Below are positions 57,119-64,000 of a stretch of 64,000 nucleotides of DNA, in pieces; the first letter of the stretch is position 1, and every line of letters begins with the position of its first letter. Made by a program: the position numbers and the translations under genes. This stretch comes from Thermoleophilia bacterium. Its GTDB lineage: Bacteria; Actinomycetota; Thermoleophilia; Solirubrobacterales; 70-9. Below the pieces are notes generated by a model, which was not told the DNA's origin, made no database searches, and was given only the letters and a program-made list of their open reading frames with translations. Where the stretch lies: NCBI GenBank assembly GCA_016650125.1, contig JAENWT010000001.1:124001-188000 (forward strand). The letters run 5' to 3'.

Positions 57119-57910
57119 TTGAAGATTTGCGTCCTGGTGAAAGAGGTGCCAGACGCCGCGGTACAAAAGCGCATCGATACCGGCAGCATGCGGCTCGATC
57201 GTAGCGGCGAGAACAACCTCAATCCCTTCGATACCCACGCCATTGAGGCTGCCATGCAGCTCAAAGAAGGCGGCGACCTCCAGGTTGACGAAGTAGTTGC
57301 CGTCACCATGGGACCCGGTTCCGCCCAGCGCGCCCTGCAGAAGGCCGTCGCCCTCGGTGCCGACCGTTCGGTCCACCTCTCTGACGACGCCCTTCTCGGC
57401 TCCGACGTCTGTGCCACGGGCCTCGCCCTGGCCAAGGTGCTCGAGTCCGAGAGCCCGGATGTCGTCCTCCTCGGACAGCAGTCCGACGACGGCGAGTGCT
57501 ACACGATCGGTGCCGTCGTGGCCGACCACCTCAAGATGCCCTCACTGACCCAGGTCGTGAAGATGGACGTCGAGGATGGCAAGCTGCGATGCGAGCGTCA
57601 GGCCGAGTACGGCTACGACACGGTCTCCCTCGCGCTGCCCGCGGTCATCTCCGTCGGCGACGCGATCAACGAGCCCCGCTACCCCAGCCTCAAGGCGATC
57701 ATGGGTGCCAAGAAGAAGCCGCTGGACACCAAGTCCGCCGGTGACGTCGGCATCGATCCCGGTCAGGTCGGCGAAGCCGGCTCCCAGACCACCGTCATCT
57801 CCCTGAACCCGCCGCCCCCGAAGCAGGCCGGCGAGATCATAGAAGACGAAGACACCAACGAGACGGTCGAAAAGATCGTTGCCTGGCTCGACGAAAGGAA
57901 GCTGATCTGA
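57119..57910 (+). CDS. etfB: Electron transfer flavoprotein subunit beta
   Basis: A 263-residue ETF beta subunit that binds AMP and, with EtfA, accepts electrons from acyl-CoA dehydrogenases. KICVLVKEVPDAAVQKRIDTG opens the protein. LNPFDTHAIEAAMQLKEGG and the recognition-loop region DVVLLGQQSDDGECYTIGAVVADHL follow. The adenine-binding VRCERQAEYGYDTVSLALPAVISV-type core is present (here LRCERQAEYGYDTVSLALPAVIS). The TTG at 57119 is preceded by AGAGGAGG at an ideal distance. It overlaps etfA by one base. It may serve the acyl-CoA dehydrogenase at 42555 and others. Confidence 0.95.
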   Translation: MKICVLVKEVPDAAVQKRIDTGSMRLDRSGENNLNPFDTHAIEAAMQLKEGGDLQVDEVVAVTMGPGSAQRALQKAVALGADRSVHLSDDALLGSDVCATGLALAKVLESESPDVVLLGQQSDDGECYTIGAVVADHLKMPSLTQVVKMDVEDGKLRCERQAEYGYDTVSLALPAVISVGDAINEPRYPSLKAIMGAKKKPLDTKSAGDVGIDPGQVGEAGSQTTVISLNPPPPKQAGEIIEDEDTNETVEKIVAWLDERKLI

Positions 57911-58884
57911 TGGCTGGCATCCTGGTTTACGCCCTGCATGATGACGAGGGCAACTTCAACAAGAACTCGCTCGGCGCCCTTTCCGAGGCCGCCAAGCTGG
58001 CTGGTGAGCTCGGTACCGAGGCCGCAGCGGTCATCGTCGGGGACATTTCCGACGAAGGCGCGCAGGGACTCGGTAACTACGGAGTCACCAAGGTCTACCG
58101 CGCCAAGAACGTGACCGAGGGCCTCGCCCAGCCGATCGTCGACGTGATGGCCAAGGTCATCACCGAGAACGACATCAGCTACGCGCTGTTCGGCGGCGGT
58201 CTGCTCGGGTTCGAGATCGGTGCCGGACTCACGGCCCGCCTGGGCGCCGGTGTGACCATGGAAGTCACCAAGGTCAAGGTCGACGGAGGCAAGCTGATTT
58301 CCGAGCGGCCGATCCTGCAGGACTCGCAGATCGCCGACGTCGGTTACGTCAGCGAACCCGGCATCATCATCGGCCGCCTCAACGCGTTCGACATCAAGGA
58401 GACCGGTGGCAGCGCCGAGATCGTTGACCTCGACGTCGAGCTGTCCGAATGGTCGACCAAGGCTCAGATGATCACCCGCGGCGAGCAGCGTGGCGCCGAC
58501 ATCGACATCGAAGCCGCTGACGTTCTGATCGGTGGCGGTCGTGGACTCGGCTCAGCCGAAGGCTTCGACGGTGCCGAGGCACTCGCCGGCGCATTCGACA
58601 ACTCAGCCGTTGCCGCGACGCGTGCCGTCGTCGACGCCGGCTGGTGGCCCTATGCCGGACAGATCGGTCAGACCGGCAAGACGGTCGCGCCGAAGCTGTA
58701 CCTGGCGGTCGGAGTTTCCGGCGCCATCCAGCACAAGGTCGGAATGCAGAACTCCGAGAACATCGTCGCGATCAACAAGGATCCGAACGCGCCGATCTTC
58801 GAGTTCTCCGACCTCGGCATCGTTGGTGACTTAAACAAGATCATGCCCAAGCTCACCGAGGCTCTCAAGGCCAGGAAGGGCTGA
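57910..58884 (+). CDS. etfA: Electron transfer flavoprotein subunit alpha
   Basis: A 324-residue ETF alpha subunit that carries the redox FAD. The C-terminal FAD domain is canonical: ADVLIGGGRGLGSAEGFDGAEALAGAFDNSAVAATRAVVDAGWWPYAGQIGQTGKTVAPKLYLAVGVSGAIQHKVGMQNSENIVAINKDPNAPIFEFSDLGIVGD. It starts one base before the end of etfB. A 106-bp gap precedes the ETF dehydrogenase gene, with no terminator in it, so all three are probably co-transcribed. Confidence 0.96.
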   Translation: MAGILVYALHDDEGNFNKNSLGALSEAAKLAGELGTEAAAVIVGDISDEGAQGLGNYGVTKVYRAKNVTEGLAQPIVDVMAKVITENDISYALFGGGLLGFEIGAGLTARLGAGVTMEVTKVKVDGGKLISERPILQDSQIADVGYVSEPGIIIGRLNAFDIKETGGSAEIVDLDVELSEWSTKAQMITRGEQRGADIDIEAADVLIGGGRGLGSAEGFDGAEALAGAFDNSAVAATRAVVDAGWWPYAGQIGQTGKTVAPKLYLAVGVSGAIQHKVGMQNSENIVAINKDPNAPIFEFSDLGIVGDLNKIMPKLTEALKARKG

Positions 58885-58990
58885 GGCAGACACTGCTGGC
58901 GACCCGGAGGGCGGTGTGGATGCCACACCGCCTTCCGAGGCCTCTGACTAAGCTTTTCCCACAGTTCGCCTTCCCGAAAGGATCGTTCCA

Positions 58991-60688
58991 ATGCCCCCCG
59001 TAGCGCCCTCCGAGTATCCGCCTCCCTTCAGCTCCGAAAGCGTAATCGCCCGGCCGACCGATCCGGAAGACGAGCGCATTGAAGTAGGCGCCGCAATCGT
59101 CGGTGCAGGTCCGGCCGGACTCGCCGCCGCGATCAAGATGCTGCAGCTGCTCGAGGATCGCCCCGAGCTGGCCGAGAAGCTGGGCGAGGTCCCGGTCGCC
59201 GTGGTCGAGAAGGGCAAGGTCGCCGGAGCCCACGCGATGTCCGGCGCCAACATGCGCCCGTCGGCGATGGAGGAGCTTTTCCCCGACATGCCGCGTTCCG
59301 AGTGGCCGGTCTACCGCGAGGTGACCAAGGACGCGGTTTACCTCCTCACCGAGAAGCAGGCATTGCCGCTCAAGCCGATGCCGCCGAACTTCAAGAACCA
59401 CGGCAACTACGTCACCTCAGTCGCCAAGCTCTCCCGTTTCCTCGCCGAGAAGGCCGAGGAGATGGGCGCATACATCCTCACCGAGACCGCGGCCGACAAG
59501 CTGCTGGTCGAGGACCAGATCGTCAAGGGCGTTCGCTCCGGCGATCGTGGCCGCGGTCGCGAGGGCCAGGAGCTCGGCAACTTCGAGCCCGGCTCGGACC
59601 TGATCGCCAAGGCGACCGTGCTGGCCGAAGGCGTGGTCGGCCACCTGACCTACGCCGCCCTCGACCACTTCGACATCAACGGCCTCGACCCGCAGCGGTT
59701 CGAGCTCGGCGTCAAAGAGGTCTGGGAGGTCGAAGAGCCGCTTGACCAGGTGATCCACACCATGGGCTGGCCACTGCGCAAGTCCGCCAAGTACAAGGAG
59801 TTCGGCGGATCCTTCATCTACCCGATGGAGGACAACAAGGTTTCGATCGGCTTCGTGGCCGGTCTTGATTACACCGACGCCACCTTCTCGGTCCACGACG
59901 TGCTCCAGCAGTTCAAGCAGCATCCTTTCGTCAAGAAGATCCTCAAGGGCGGCAAGCGTGTCGGCTGGGGAGCCAAGACGATCCCGATGGGTGGTTACTG
60001 GTCGATGCCCAAGCGTCTCGCCGTGCCGGGCATGGTCATGGCCGGGGACAACGCCGGCATGGTCAACGTCGCCGAGCTCAAGGGTGTCCACTACGCGATG
60101 CACGCCGGCATGTACGCCGCCGAAGCGATCATCGACGCGCTCGAGAAGGACTCGGTCGATTTCTCGGCCTACGACGAGAAGGTCCACAAGTCGATGATCG
60201 AAAAGGACCTCTACAAGTCGCGCAACGCCAGCCAGCCTTTCACCAGGGGCTTCTTCTTCGGTGGCGCCATGGCTTCGATGATGACCGCGACCCAGGGTCA
60301 TTTCCCCGGTGGTCACTGGAAGAACCACGACGACGCGACCTACAAGATGGAGATCGGCAAGGCCGCCGACGACTATCCGAAGCCGGACGGCACCTACACC
60401 TTCGACAAGCTGTCGTCGGTCTTCCTCTCGGGCAATTCGACCCGCGACGACGCGCCGAACCACGTGCGCATTCAGACCGAAGTCCCGCGGGAGATCGCGC
60501 AGACCTGGGTTTCGATGTGCCCGGCCCAGGTCTACGAGATCCCGGAGGACCAGCTCGAAGCCGGAGCCGAGATCGTCGACGTCAACGTCACCGCCTCGAA
60601 CTGCGTCCAGTGTGGTGCGATCACGGCCAAGGGCGGCCGCCTGACCCTCCCCGAGGGTGGCGACGGACCGCTTTACACCGAGACCTGA
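58991..60688 (+). CDS. Electron transfer flavoprotein-quinone oxidoreductase, with only three cluster cysteines
   Basis: A 565-residue ETF dehydrogenase that would oxidise reduced ETF and reduce menaquinone at the membrane face. The FAD motif AAIVGAGPAGLAAAIKML lies near residue 34. GAHAMSGANMRPSAMEELFP, GGSFIYPMEDNKVSIGFVAGLDY and GDNAGMVNVAELKGVHYAMHAGMYAAEAI are family blocks. In the C-terminal ferredoxin-like domain, C510 (MCPAQVYEIP), C538 and C541 (NCVQCGAI) match three of the four [4Fe-4S] ligands of the mitochondrial enzyme. The fourth position is I544. This may be a lineage feature that gives a three-cysteine cluster or uses another ligand. A strong terminator follows the gene. Confidence 0.93.
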   Translation: MPPVAPSEYPPPFSSESVIARPTDPEDERIEVGAAIVGAGPAGLAAAIKMLQLLEDRPELAEKLGEVPVAVVEKGKVAGAHAMSGANMRPSAMEELFPDMPRSEWPVYREVTKDAVYLLTEKQALPLKPMPPNFKNHGNYVTSVAKLSRFLAEKAEEMGAYILTETAADKLLVEDQIVKGVRSGDRGRGREGQELGNFEPGSDLIAKATVLAEGVVGHLTYAALDHFDINGLDPQRFELGVKEVWEVEEPLDQVIHTMGWPLRKSAKYKEFGGSFIYPMEDNKVSIGFVAGLDYTDATFSVHDVLQQFKQHPFVKKILKGGKRVGWGAKTIPMGGYWSMPKRLAVPGMVMAGDNAGMVNVAELKGVHYAMHAGMYAAEAIIDALEKDSVDFSAYDEKVHKSMIEKDLYKSRNASQPFTRGFFFGGAMASMMTATQGHFPGGHWKNHDDATYKMEIGKAADDYPKPDGTYTFDKLSSVFLSGNSTRDDAPNHVRIQTEVPREIAQTWVSMCPAQVYEIPEDQLEAGAEIVDVNVTASNCVQCGAITAKGGRLTLPEGGDGPLYTET

Positions 60689-60715
60689 GTCTCAGCGACA
60701 ACTGAATTCGAACAA

Positions 60716-60739
60716 GGGCGCCGATCGGGCGCCCTTTTT
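60716..60739 (+). terminator. Intrinsic terminator of the etf operon
   Basis: GGGCGCC-gatcg-GGCGCCC followed at once by TTTTT is a textbook rho-independent terminator. It lies 28 bases after the ETF dehydrogenase stop. Confidence 0.9.
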
Positions 60740-60848
60740 CTTTGCGGAAATACGGGTAGGTAAGTAGCAGGCGACGAAAGCGATCTTTTCGTTTCGTTAG
60801 CGGGTTATTAATAGGCACATACGTGTTTACGAAACAGGAGGAGCAAAG

Positions 60849-61520
60849 ATGAGTTCAGGAAAGAAGCCATGGTGGAGACCTTCTCCGTCGATGGTCGTCG
60901 CTGTGTTCGCCGTATTCCTCGCCCTGGGTGGCACCGCCACCGCGCTCTCGGGCAAGTTCTCGGTCAAGCGCGATGACATCGCTCCGAAGGCAGTTTCGAC
61001 CGACAAGCTCGCCGACAAGTCGGTGGCGACCCACAAGATCAAGCCGGCCGCGATCTACAGCAAGCAGATCAAGGACGGCAACGTCGGGTCTTACAAGCTG
61101 CGGCTCAACGGTGTCTCGAGCGTCGCCGCTGAAGGCACGACCACGTCGAAAGTCCCGGTCGACCTCGGTGGACCCAACACCACGGTCAAGGTTCCCGAAG
61201 GGGCGATGGTCGCGATCCAGGCCGAGGCCTCGATGCGGGCCACCGGCAACAACACGGCCAAGATCGACCTCTACGAGCCGACCCTGGTGCCGAACCCCTC
61301 ACTGATCATGTCCAGCGGCTCAGCCGCATTCCAGTCGAAGTTCTCTACTCCCGGCACGGCCGCGAGCGGGGCCGACGCAGGCGTGGGCAGCAGGGTGCGC
61401 GCGGGATGGATAGTCATGCCGTCGTCCGCCGGCACGAGGCTGTTCTCGATGCGTTACAGCACTACCGGAGGCACCGCGATCTTCAAGGATCGCAAGCTGA
61501 CGGTGACTGTCATCCGTTAG
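60849..61520 (+). CDS. Exported protein of a Thermoleophilia-type surface family
   Basis: A 223-residue exported protein. The basic start MSSGKKPWWRPSPS and hydrophobic leader MVVAVFAVFLALGGTATAL are followed by repeated short units with alternating K-A-V-S-T-D-K-L and K-S-V-A-T-H-K-I, then a beta-rich C-terminal domain. Proteins opening with this leader form large paralogous families in Solirubrobacterales-like genomes; their function is not known, and a cell-surface or fibrous role is plausible. AGGAGG lies nine bases before the ATG. The 109-bp upstream gap after the etf terminator contains A/T-rich promoter-like sequence but no element I can fix. Confidence 0.75.
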   Translation: MSSGKKPWWRPSPSMVVAVFAVFLALGGTATALSGKFSVKRDDIAPKAVSTDKLADKSVATHKIKPAAIYSKQIKDGNVGSYKLRLNGVSSVAAEGTTTSKVPVDLGGPNTTVKVPEGAMVAIQAEASMRATGNNTAKIDLYEPTLVPNPSLIMSSGSAAFQSKFSTPGTAASGADAGVGSRVRAGWIVMPSSAGTRLFSMRYSTTGGTAIFKDRKLTVTVIR

Positions 61521-61523
61521 GGA

Positions 61524-61712
61524 TCAGGCAGCTTCGCGGAAGTCAAGCTCGACATCCTGGAACCTGGGCGCGTGAGCGTCAAACAGGGACTCAGGGGTCG
61601 GGCGAGGCTTCCGGGGCGGCACTACCCACTCGTCACAGCCACTGAAAGCTTCAGCAAAAAGCTGGGCCTTCACACTCTTGGGACGAGCTTGATCGAATAC
61701 CTCTTTAGCCAT
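61524..61712 (-). CDS. Small hypothetical protein of 62 residues
   Basis: The frame encodes MAKEVFDQARPKSVKAQLFAEAFSGCDEWVVPPRKPRPTPESLFDAHAPRFQDVELDFREAA. No known domain is apparent. A strong Shine-Dalgarno (AGGAGAGG) lies nine bases before the ATG on the minus strand, which argues for real translation despite the size. It converges on the surface-protein gene with three bases between stops and is followed upstream by nested repeat B. A phage-like or regulatory small protein is possible, but there is no evidence for either. Confidence 0.5.
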   Translation of the reverse strand: MAKEVFDQARPKSVKAQLFAEAFSGCDEWVVPPRKPRPTPESLFDAHAPRFQDVELDFREAA

Positions 61713-61783
61713 TGGGGCAATCCTCTCCTACCACAGGGGTTATGGAAAGTCTCTTCTTCACATCGGACGGAAAACCTGCCGCA

Positions 61784-61914
61784 AATTACGGGTTTCTCCG
61801 GGCGACTGGCTTCGTCAGTACCGCCGGAATCCCCGGCGATAGTGCCGTGCCGGCACGTGAGCCGGGGATTCCGGCGGAAATCCTTGCCGGATCATCCCGG
61901 AGAAACCCGTAATT
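61784..61914. repeat. Nested inverted-repeat element B, upstream of rpmE
   Basis: The outer arms 61784-61802 and 61896-61914 are perfect over 19 bp (AATTACGGGTTTCTCCGGG). The inner arms 61821-61837 and 61861-61877 are perfect over 17 bp (CCGCCGGAATCCCCGGC). Both spacers are 18 nt; the left ends CTTCGTCAGTA and the right begins AAATCCTTG, as in element A. The 23-nt loop contains the palindrome GTGCCGGCAC. It lies in the 282-bp gap between a divergent small gene and rpmE; a -10-like TAGAAT at 61982-61987 probably belongs to rpmE. Confidence 0.8.
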
Positions 61915-61994
61915 ACCACCTTGGATCGCTGTTTCTCGGCCAATTCTTCTAACCGCAAGGGTGTCGGCTTGACGTCTTCTCTAGAATTGTGTCT

Positions 61995-62219
61995 ATGAAG
62001 GCAGACATCCATCCCGAATACACCTTGGCCAACGTTCACTGTTCGTGTGGCAACCAGTTCTACACGCGGTCGACCAAGTCCGATCTTCACGTGGAACTCT
62101 GCTCCGCCTGCCATCCGTTCTACACCGGCAAGCAGAAGCTCGTTGACACCGGTGGACGCGTCGAACGCTTCCAGCGCCGTGCCGCCAAGCGGGCCAAGGC
62201 TGCCGCCGGTCAGGAGTAA
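61995..62219 (+). CDS. rpmE: 50S ribosomal protein L31 (zinc-binding type)
   Basis: A 74-residue L31 protein of the large ribosomal subunit. [62 protein letters not shown] is a full match. Cysteines in CSC and CSAC provide the zinc site, so this is the C+ form and not the zinc-free stress replacement. An ATG at 61995 is preferred over a GTG at 61989. It is followed by the DUF1385 gene and prfA, a conserved order in actinobacteria and Firmicutes. Confidence 0.97.
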   Translation: MKADIHPEYTLANVHCSCGNQFYTRSTKSDLHVELCSACHPFYTGKQKLVDTGGRVERFQRRAAKRAKAAAGQE

Positions 62220-62283
62220 TCCTCCGGCCGGGGAAGTCACTGGCCGGAACGGTTCCCTTGAGACCTTCGTTGACGCGAGGGTG

Positions 62284-63228
62284 ATGCCCGACGGAGCACT
62301 GGTCGCGAAGCGTGACGCCCCCGTGGGCGGTCAGGCCGTGCTCGAAGGCGTGATGATGCGCGGCGTAACCACCTGGGCCGTCGCTGTGCGGAAGCCAGGT
62401 GGCAAGATCGACGTCACCTCCGAGACCATCGTCTCCTGGGCCCGGCGCCACCGCGTGCTGCGCTGGCCGGTGGTGCGCGGCGTCGTCGCCCTGGCCGAGT
62501 CGATGAAGATCGGTTTCGAAGCGCTTGGCATCTCGGCCAACGCCCAGCTGTCCGAGGAGGAAGCGGAAGAACAGGTAGAGATCGGCGGGTTCGCCTGGGC
62601 GATGACGATCGTGGTCTCGCTCGCCCTGGCGATCGGGCTCTTCTTCGTGATCCCGGTCGGGTTGACCAGCCTCTTCCGCGACCAGCTTGATTCCGCGGTG
62701 CTCTTCTGGCTGGTCGAAGGAGTGCTGCGCACCGCGATCTTCATCGGATACATCGTCCTGATCAGCCGCCTCAAGGATCTGCGGCGGGTCTTCGAGTACC
62801 ACGGCGCCGAGCACAAGACGATCTCCTGTTACGAGGCCGAGGACGAACTGGTCCCGGCCCGGGCCAAGCTCTACTCGCGACTTCATCCGCGTTGCGGAAC
62901 CAGCTTCCTGCTGATCGTCATGGTTCTGGCGATCTTCGTGTTCGCCCCGCTCGGCCTGCCCGCCTGGTACTGGCTGCTGCTCTCCCGGATCCTCGGCGTG
63001 CCGCTGATCGCCGGCCTGTCTTACGAAGTGATCCGGTGGGCCGGCCGCAACCGCGACAAGCGGTGGGTGCGCGGCGTGATGTGGCCCGGGCTGATGCTCC
63101 AGAACCTGACCACCCGCGAACCCGACGAGAGCCAGCTCGAAGTCGCGATCGCCTCGCTGAACGCGGTGCTCGAGCAGGAGAAGCCCGAAGAAGACGCCTG
63201 GCTCGAACCGATCGAGATAGTTGCCTGA
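62284..63228 (+). CDS. DUF1385 (YqhQ-like) membrane protein
   Basis: A 314-residue member of the DUF1385 family. APVGGQAVLEGVMMRGVTTWAVAVRKPGGKIDV near the N-terminus and VFEYHGAEHKTISCYEAEDELVPARAKLYSRLHPRCGTSFLLIVMVLAIFVFA are the diagnostic blocks. Four or five membrane helices alternate with these. The conserved HGAEHK and HPRCGTSF suggest a metal- or nucleotide-binding role, but no function is established. The position between rpmE and prfA is conserved across many Gram-positive lineages. A GTG three bases before the chosen ATG is an alternative. Confidence 0.9.
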   Translation: MPDGALVAKRDAPVGGQAVLEGVMMRGVTTWAVAVRKPGGKIDVTSETIVSWARRHRVLRWPVVRGVVALAESMKIGFEALGISANAQLSEEEAEEQVEIGGFAWAMTIVVSLALAIGLFFVIPVGLTSLFRDQLDSAVLFWLVEGVLRTAIFIGYIVLISRLKDLRRVFEYHGAEHKTISCYEAEDELVPARAKLYSRLHPRCGTSFLLIVMVLAIFVFAPLGLPAWYWLLLSRILGVPLIAGLSYEVIRWAGRNRDKRWVRGVMWPGLMLQNLTTREPDESQLEVAIASLNAVLEQEKPEEDAWLEPIEIVA

Positions 63229-63285
63229 ATCCCCGGTGCCGTCGCGGCCGCACCGAAAGGTGCCCGGCCCGTCACACTGTTTTCT

Positions 63286-64000
63286 GTGATTCGGAAACTG
63301 GCTGAACAGATCGAGCAACGCTTCGCCGAGCTCGAGCGGGACATGAGTGATCCGGAAGTGATCAACGACCGCGAGCGGTATGCGGAAGTCGGTCGTGAAT
63401 ACCGGCAGATCGCCCCTGCCTTCAAGCTGGTCACCGAGTACAACACGCTCGCCGACGACCTTGAGGGCGCGCGCGAGCTGCTCGAAGAGACCGGCGACGA
63501 CGAAGAGCTCCAGAAGGTCGTGAACGAAGCTCCGGCCCGGATGGCCGAACTTGATGAAGCGATCCGGCTGGCGATGGTCGACAGCGACCCGAACGACGAC
63601 AAGAACGTGATCGTCGAGATCCGGGCCGGCACCGGCGGGGACGAGGCCGCGCTGTTCGCGGGAGACCTCTTCAAGATGCTCACCCGGTACGCCAATGAGC
63701 GCGGCTACTCGTACGAGGTGCTTTCTCAATCCGCGGCCGAACACGGCGGCTTCAAGGACGTCACGATCGCGGTCAAGGGCGAACGGGCCTACTCGGTATT
63801 CAAGTACGAGGGCGGGACCCACCGGGTCCAGCGGGTGCCGGAGACCGAGTCCCAGGGACGCATCCATACCTCGACGGCGACCGTCGCCGTGCTGCCGGAA
63901 GCCGAAGAGGTCGAAGTCCGGATCGACCAGAACGATCTTCAGATCGATGTCTACCGCTCGTCCGGGCCGGGTGGTCAGTCGGTCAACACCACTGATTCCG
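63286..64000 (+). CDS. prfA: Peptide chain release factor 1, N-terminal 238 residues (3' end outside window)
   Basis: The 5' part of the class I release factor that reads UAA and UAG. From GTG 63286 it reads [38 protein letters not shown], the coiled-coil domain 1. Domain 2 includes [48 protein letters not shown] near the window edge is the GGQ peptidyl-hydrolysis loop. The decoding loop between them is consistent with RF1 ([27 protein letters not shown]). It is probably co-transcribed with rpmE and the DUF1385 gene. Confidence 0.95.
   Translation, partial: MIRKLAEQIEQRFAELERDMSDPEVINDRERYAEVGREYRQIAPAFKLVTEYNTLADDLEGARELLEETGDDEELQKVVNEAPARMAELDEAIRLAMVDSDPNDDKNVIVEIRAGTGGDEAALFAGDLFKMLTRYANERGYSYEVLSQSAAEHGGFKDVTIAVKGERAYSVFKYEGGTHRVQRVPETESQGRIHTSTATVAVLPEAEEVEVRIDQNDLQIDVYRSSGPGGQSVNTTDS

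Noticed and set aside
22302-61914. The nested inverted repeats as integron attC sites
   Set aside because: attC sites also have nested arms, but the GTTRRRY/RYYYAAC ends are missing, the outer arms are far longer, the copies are dispersed and not in an array of cassettes, and no integron integrase is present.
62047-62283. A longer start for the DUF1385 gene inside rpmE
   Set aside because: The extra 79 residues overlap almost all of rpmE in another frame and are not like the family; starts at 62281 or 62284 fit.
1-64000. CRISPR array, prophage or complete insertion sequence
   Set aside because: I saw no regularly spaced direct repeats, no integrase, transposase or phage structural genes, and no paired terminal inverted repeats around a coding block.
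1-64000. tRNA or rRNA genes
   Set aside because: No stretch with the GGTTCGAATCC-type T-arm and acceptor-stem pairing, and no rRNA-like sequence, was found in the gaps. A dedicated covariance search would be decisive.

Overview
The window is high-GC, densely coded bacterial chromosome with no rRNA, tRNA, phage, transposase or CRISPR array that I can see. Several traits point to a deep-branching actinobacterium, most likely class Thermoleophilia (Solirubrobacterales-like). These are two LLM-type F420-dependent oxidoreductases, a GlpX fructose bisphosphatase, a BrkB-family membrane protein beside a principal sigma factor, a Bag/Get3-like ATPase pair, and a secreted protein opening with the 'MVVAVFAVFLALGGTA' type leader common in that class. 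The rpmE-DUF1385-prfA order at the right edge fits too. The assignment is an inference from gene content, not from a marker alignment.

Layout. 1-2.2 kb: end of an L-2-hydroxyglutarate oxidase gene, an FMN reductase, a YceI protein and a divergent MarR regulator with palindromic operators. 2.3-9.7 kb: a frameshifted acyltransferase, a scar made of two gene fragments, a GH31 glycosidase flanked by 110-bp perfect direct repeats, and a CtpE-like P-type ATPase. 9.7-13.8 kb: an F420 oxidoreductase and the three-gene proton-translocating transhydrogenase operon. 14-20.9 kb: an orphan DNA methyltransferase, small membrane proteins, glpX and a BrkB protein. 21-25.7 kb: the principal sigma factor with a clear promoter, a prepilin peptidase, an HxlR regulator and a secreted delta-60/RTX-repeat protein. 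27.6-32.4 kb: two Get3/ArsA-like ATPases divergent from a ParA-FtsZ pair in which FtsZ carries a ~165-residue disordered N-terminal extension. 32.4-35 kb: gamma-glutamyltransferase coupled to an Rv1264-like class III cyclase.

35-40 kb is the most coherent accessory block: methyltransferase, methyltransferase, GH57 glucan branching enzyme, GT4 glucosyltransferase and hexapeptide acyltransferase. It matches in content and largely in order the mycobacterial methylglucose lipopolysaccharide locus (Rv3030-Rv3031-Rv3032-Rv3034c), so the organism may make an acylated, methylated alpha-glucan. 40-61 kb is dominated by acyl-CoA metabolism: MeaB, acyl-CoA dehydrogenase, hotdog thioesterase, thiolase, split methylmalonyl-CoA mutase, EtfB, EtfA and ETF dehydrogenase. 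Together these make a route for fatty-acid or branched-chain amino-acid oxidation feeding electrons to the quinone pool and propionyl units to succinyl-CoA. The right edge holds rpmE, a DUF1385 gene and the 5' part of prfA.

Two families of non-coding structure recur between genes. One is a ~49-bp palindrome (21-bp arm, 7-nt loop, 21-bp arm) present three times with a conserved internal mismatch, like REP elements. The other is a larger nested inverted repeat, with an outer and an inner stem whose sequences vary while the boxes between them are conserved (positions 22302, 44026 and 61784, plus a probable fourth at 47031). I do not recognise the second family and regard it as the best candidate for something undescribed. 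Where a start lacks a Shine-Dalgarno sequence I say so; several genes may be leaderless.
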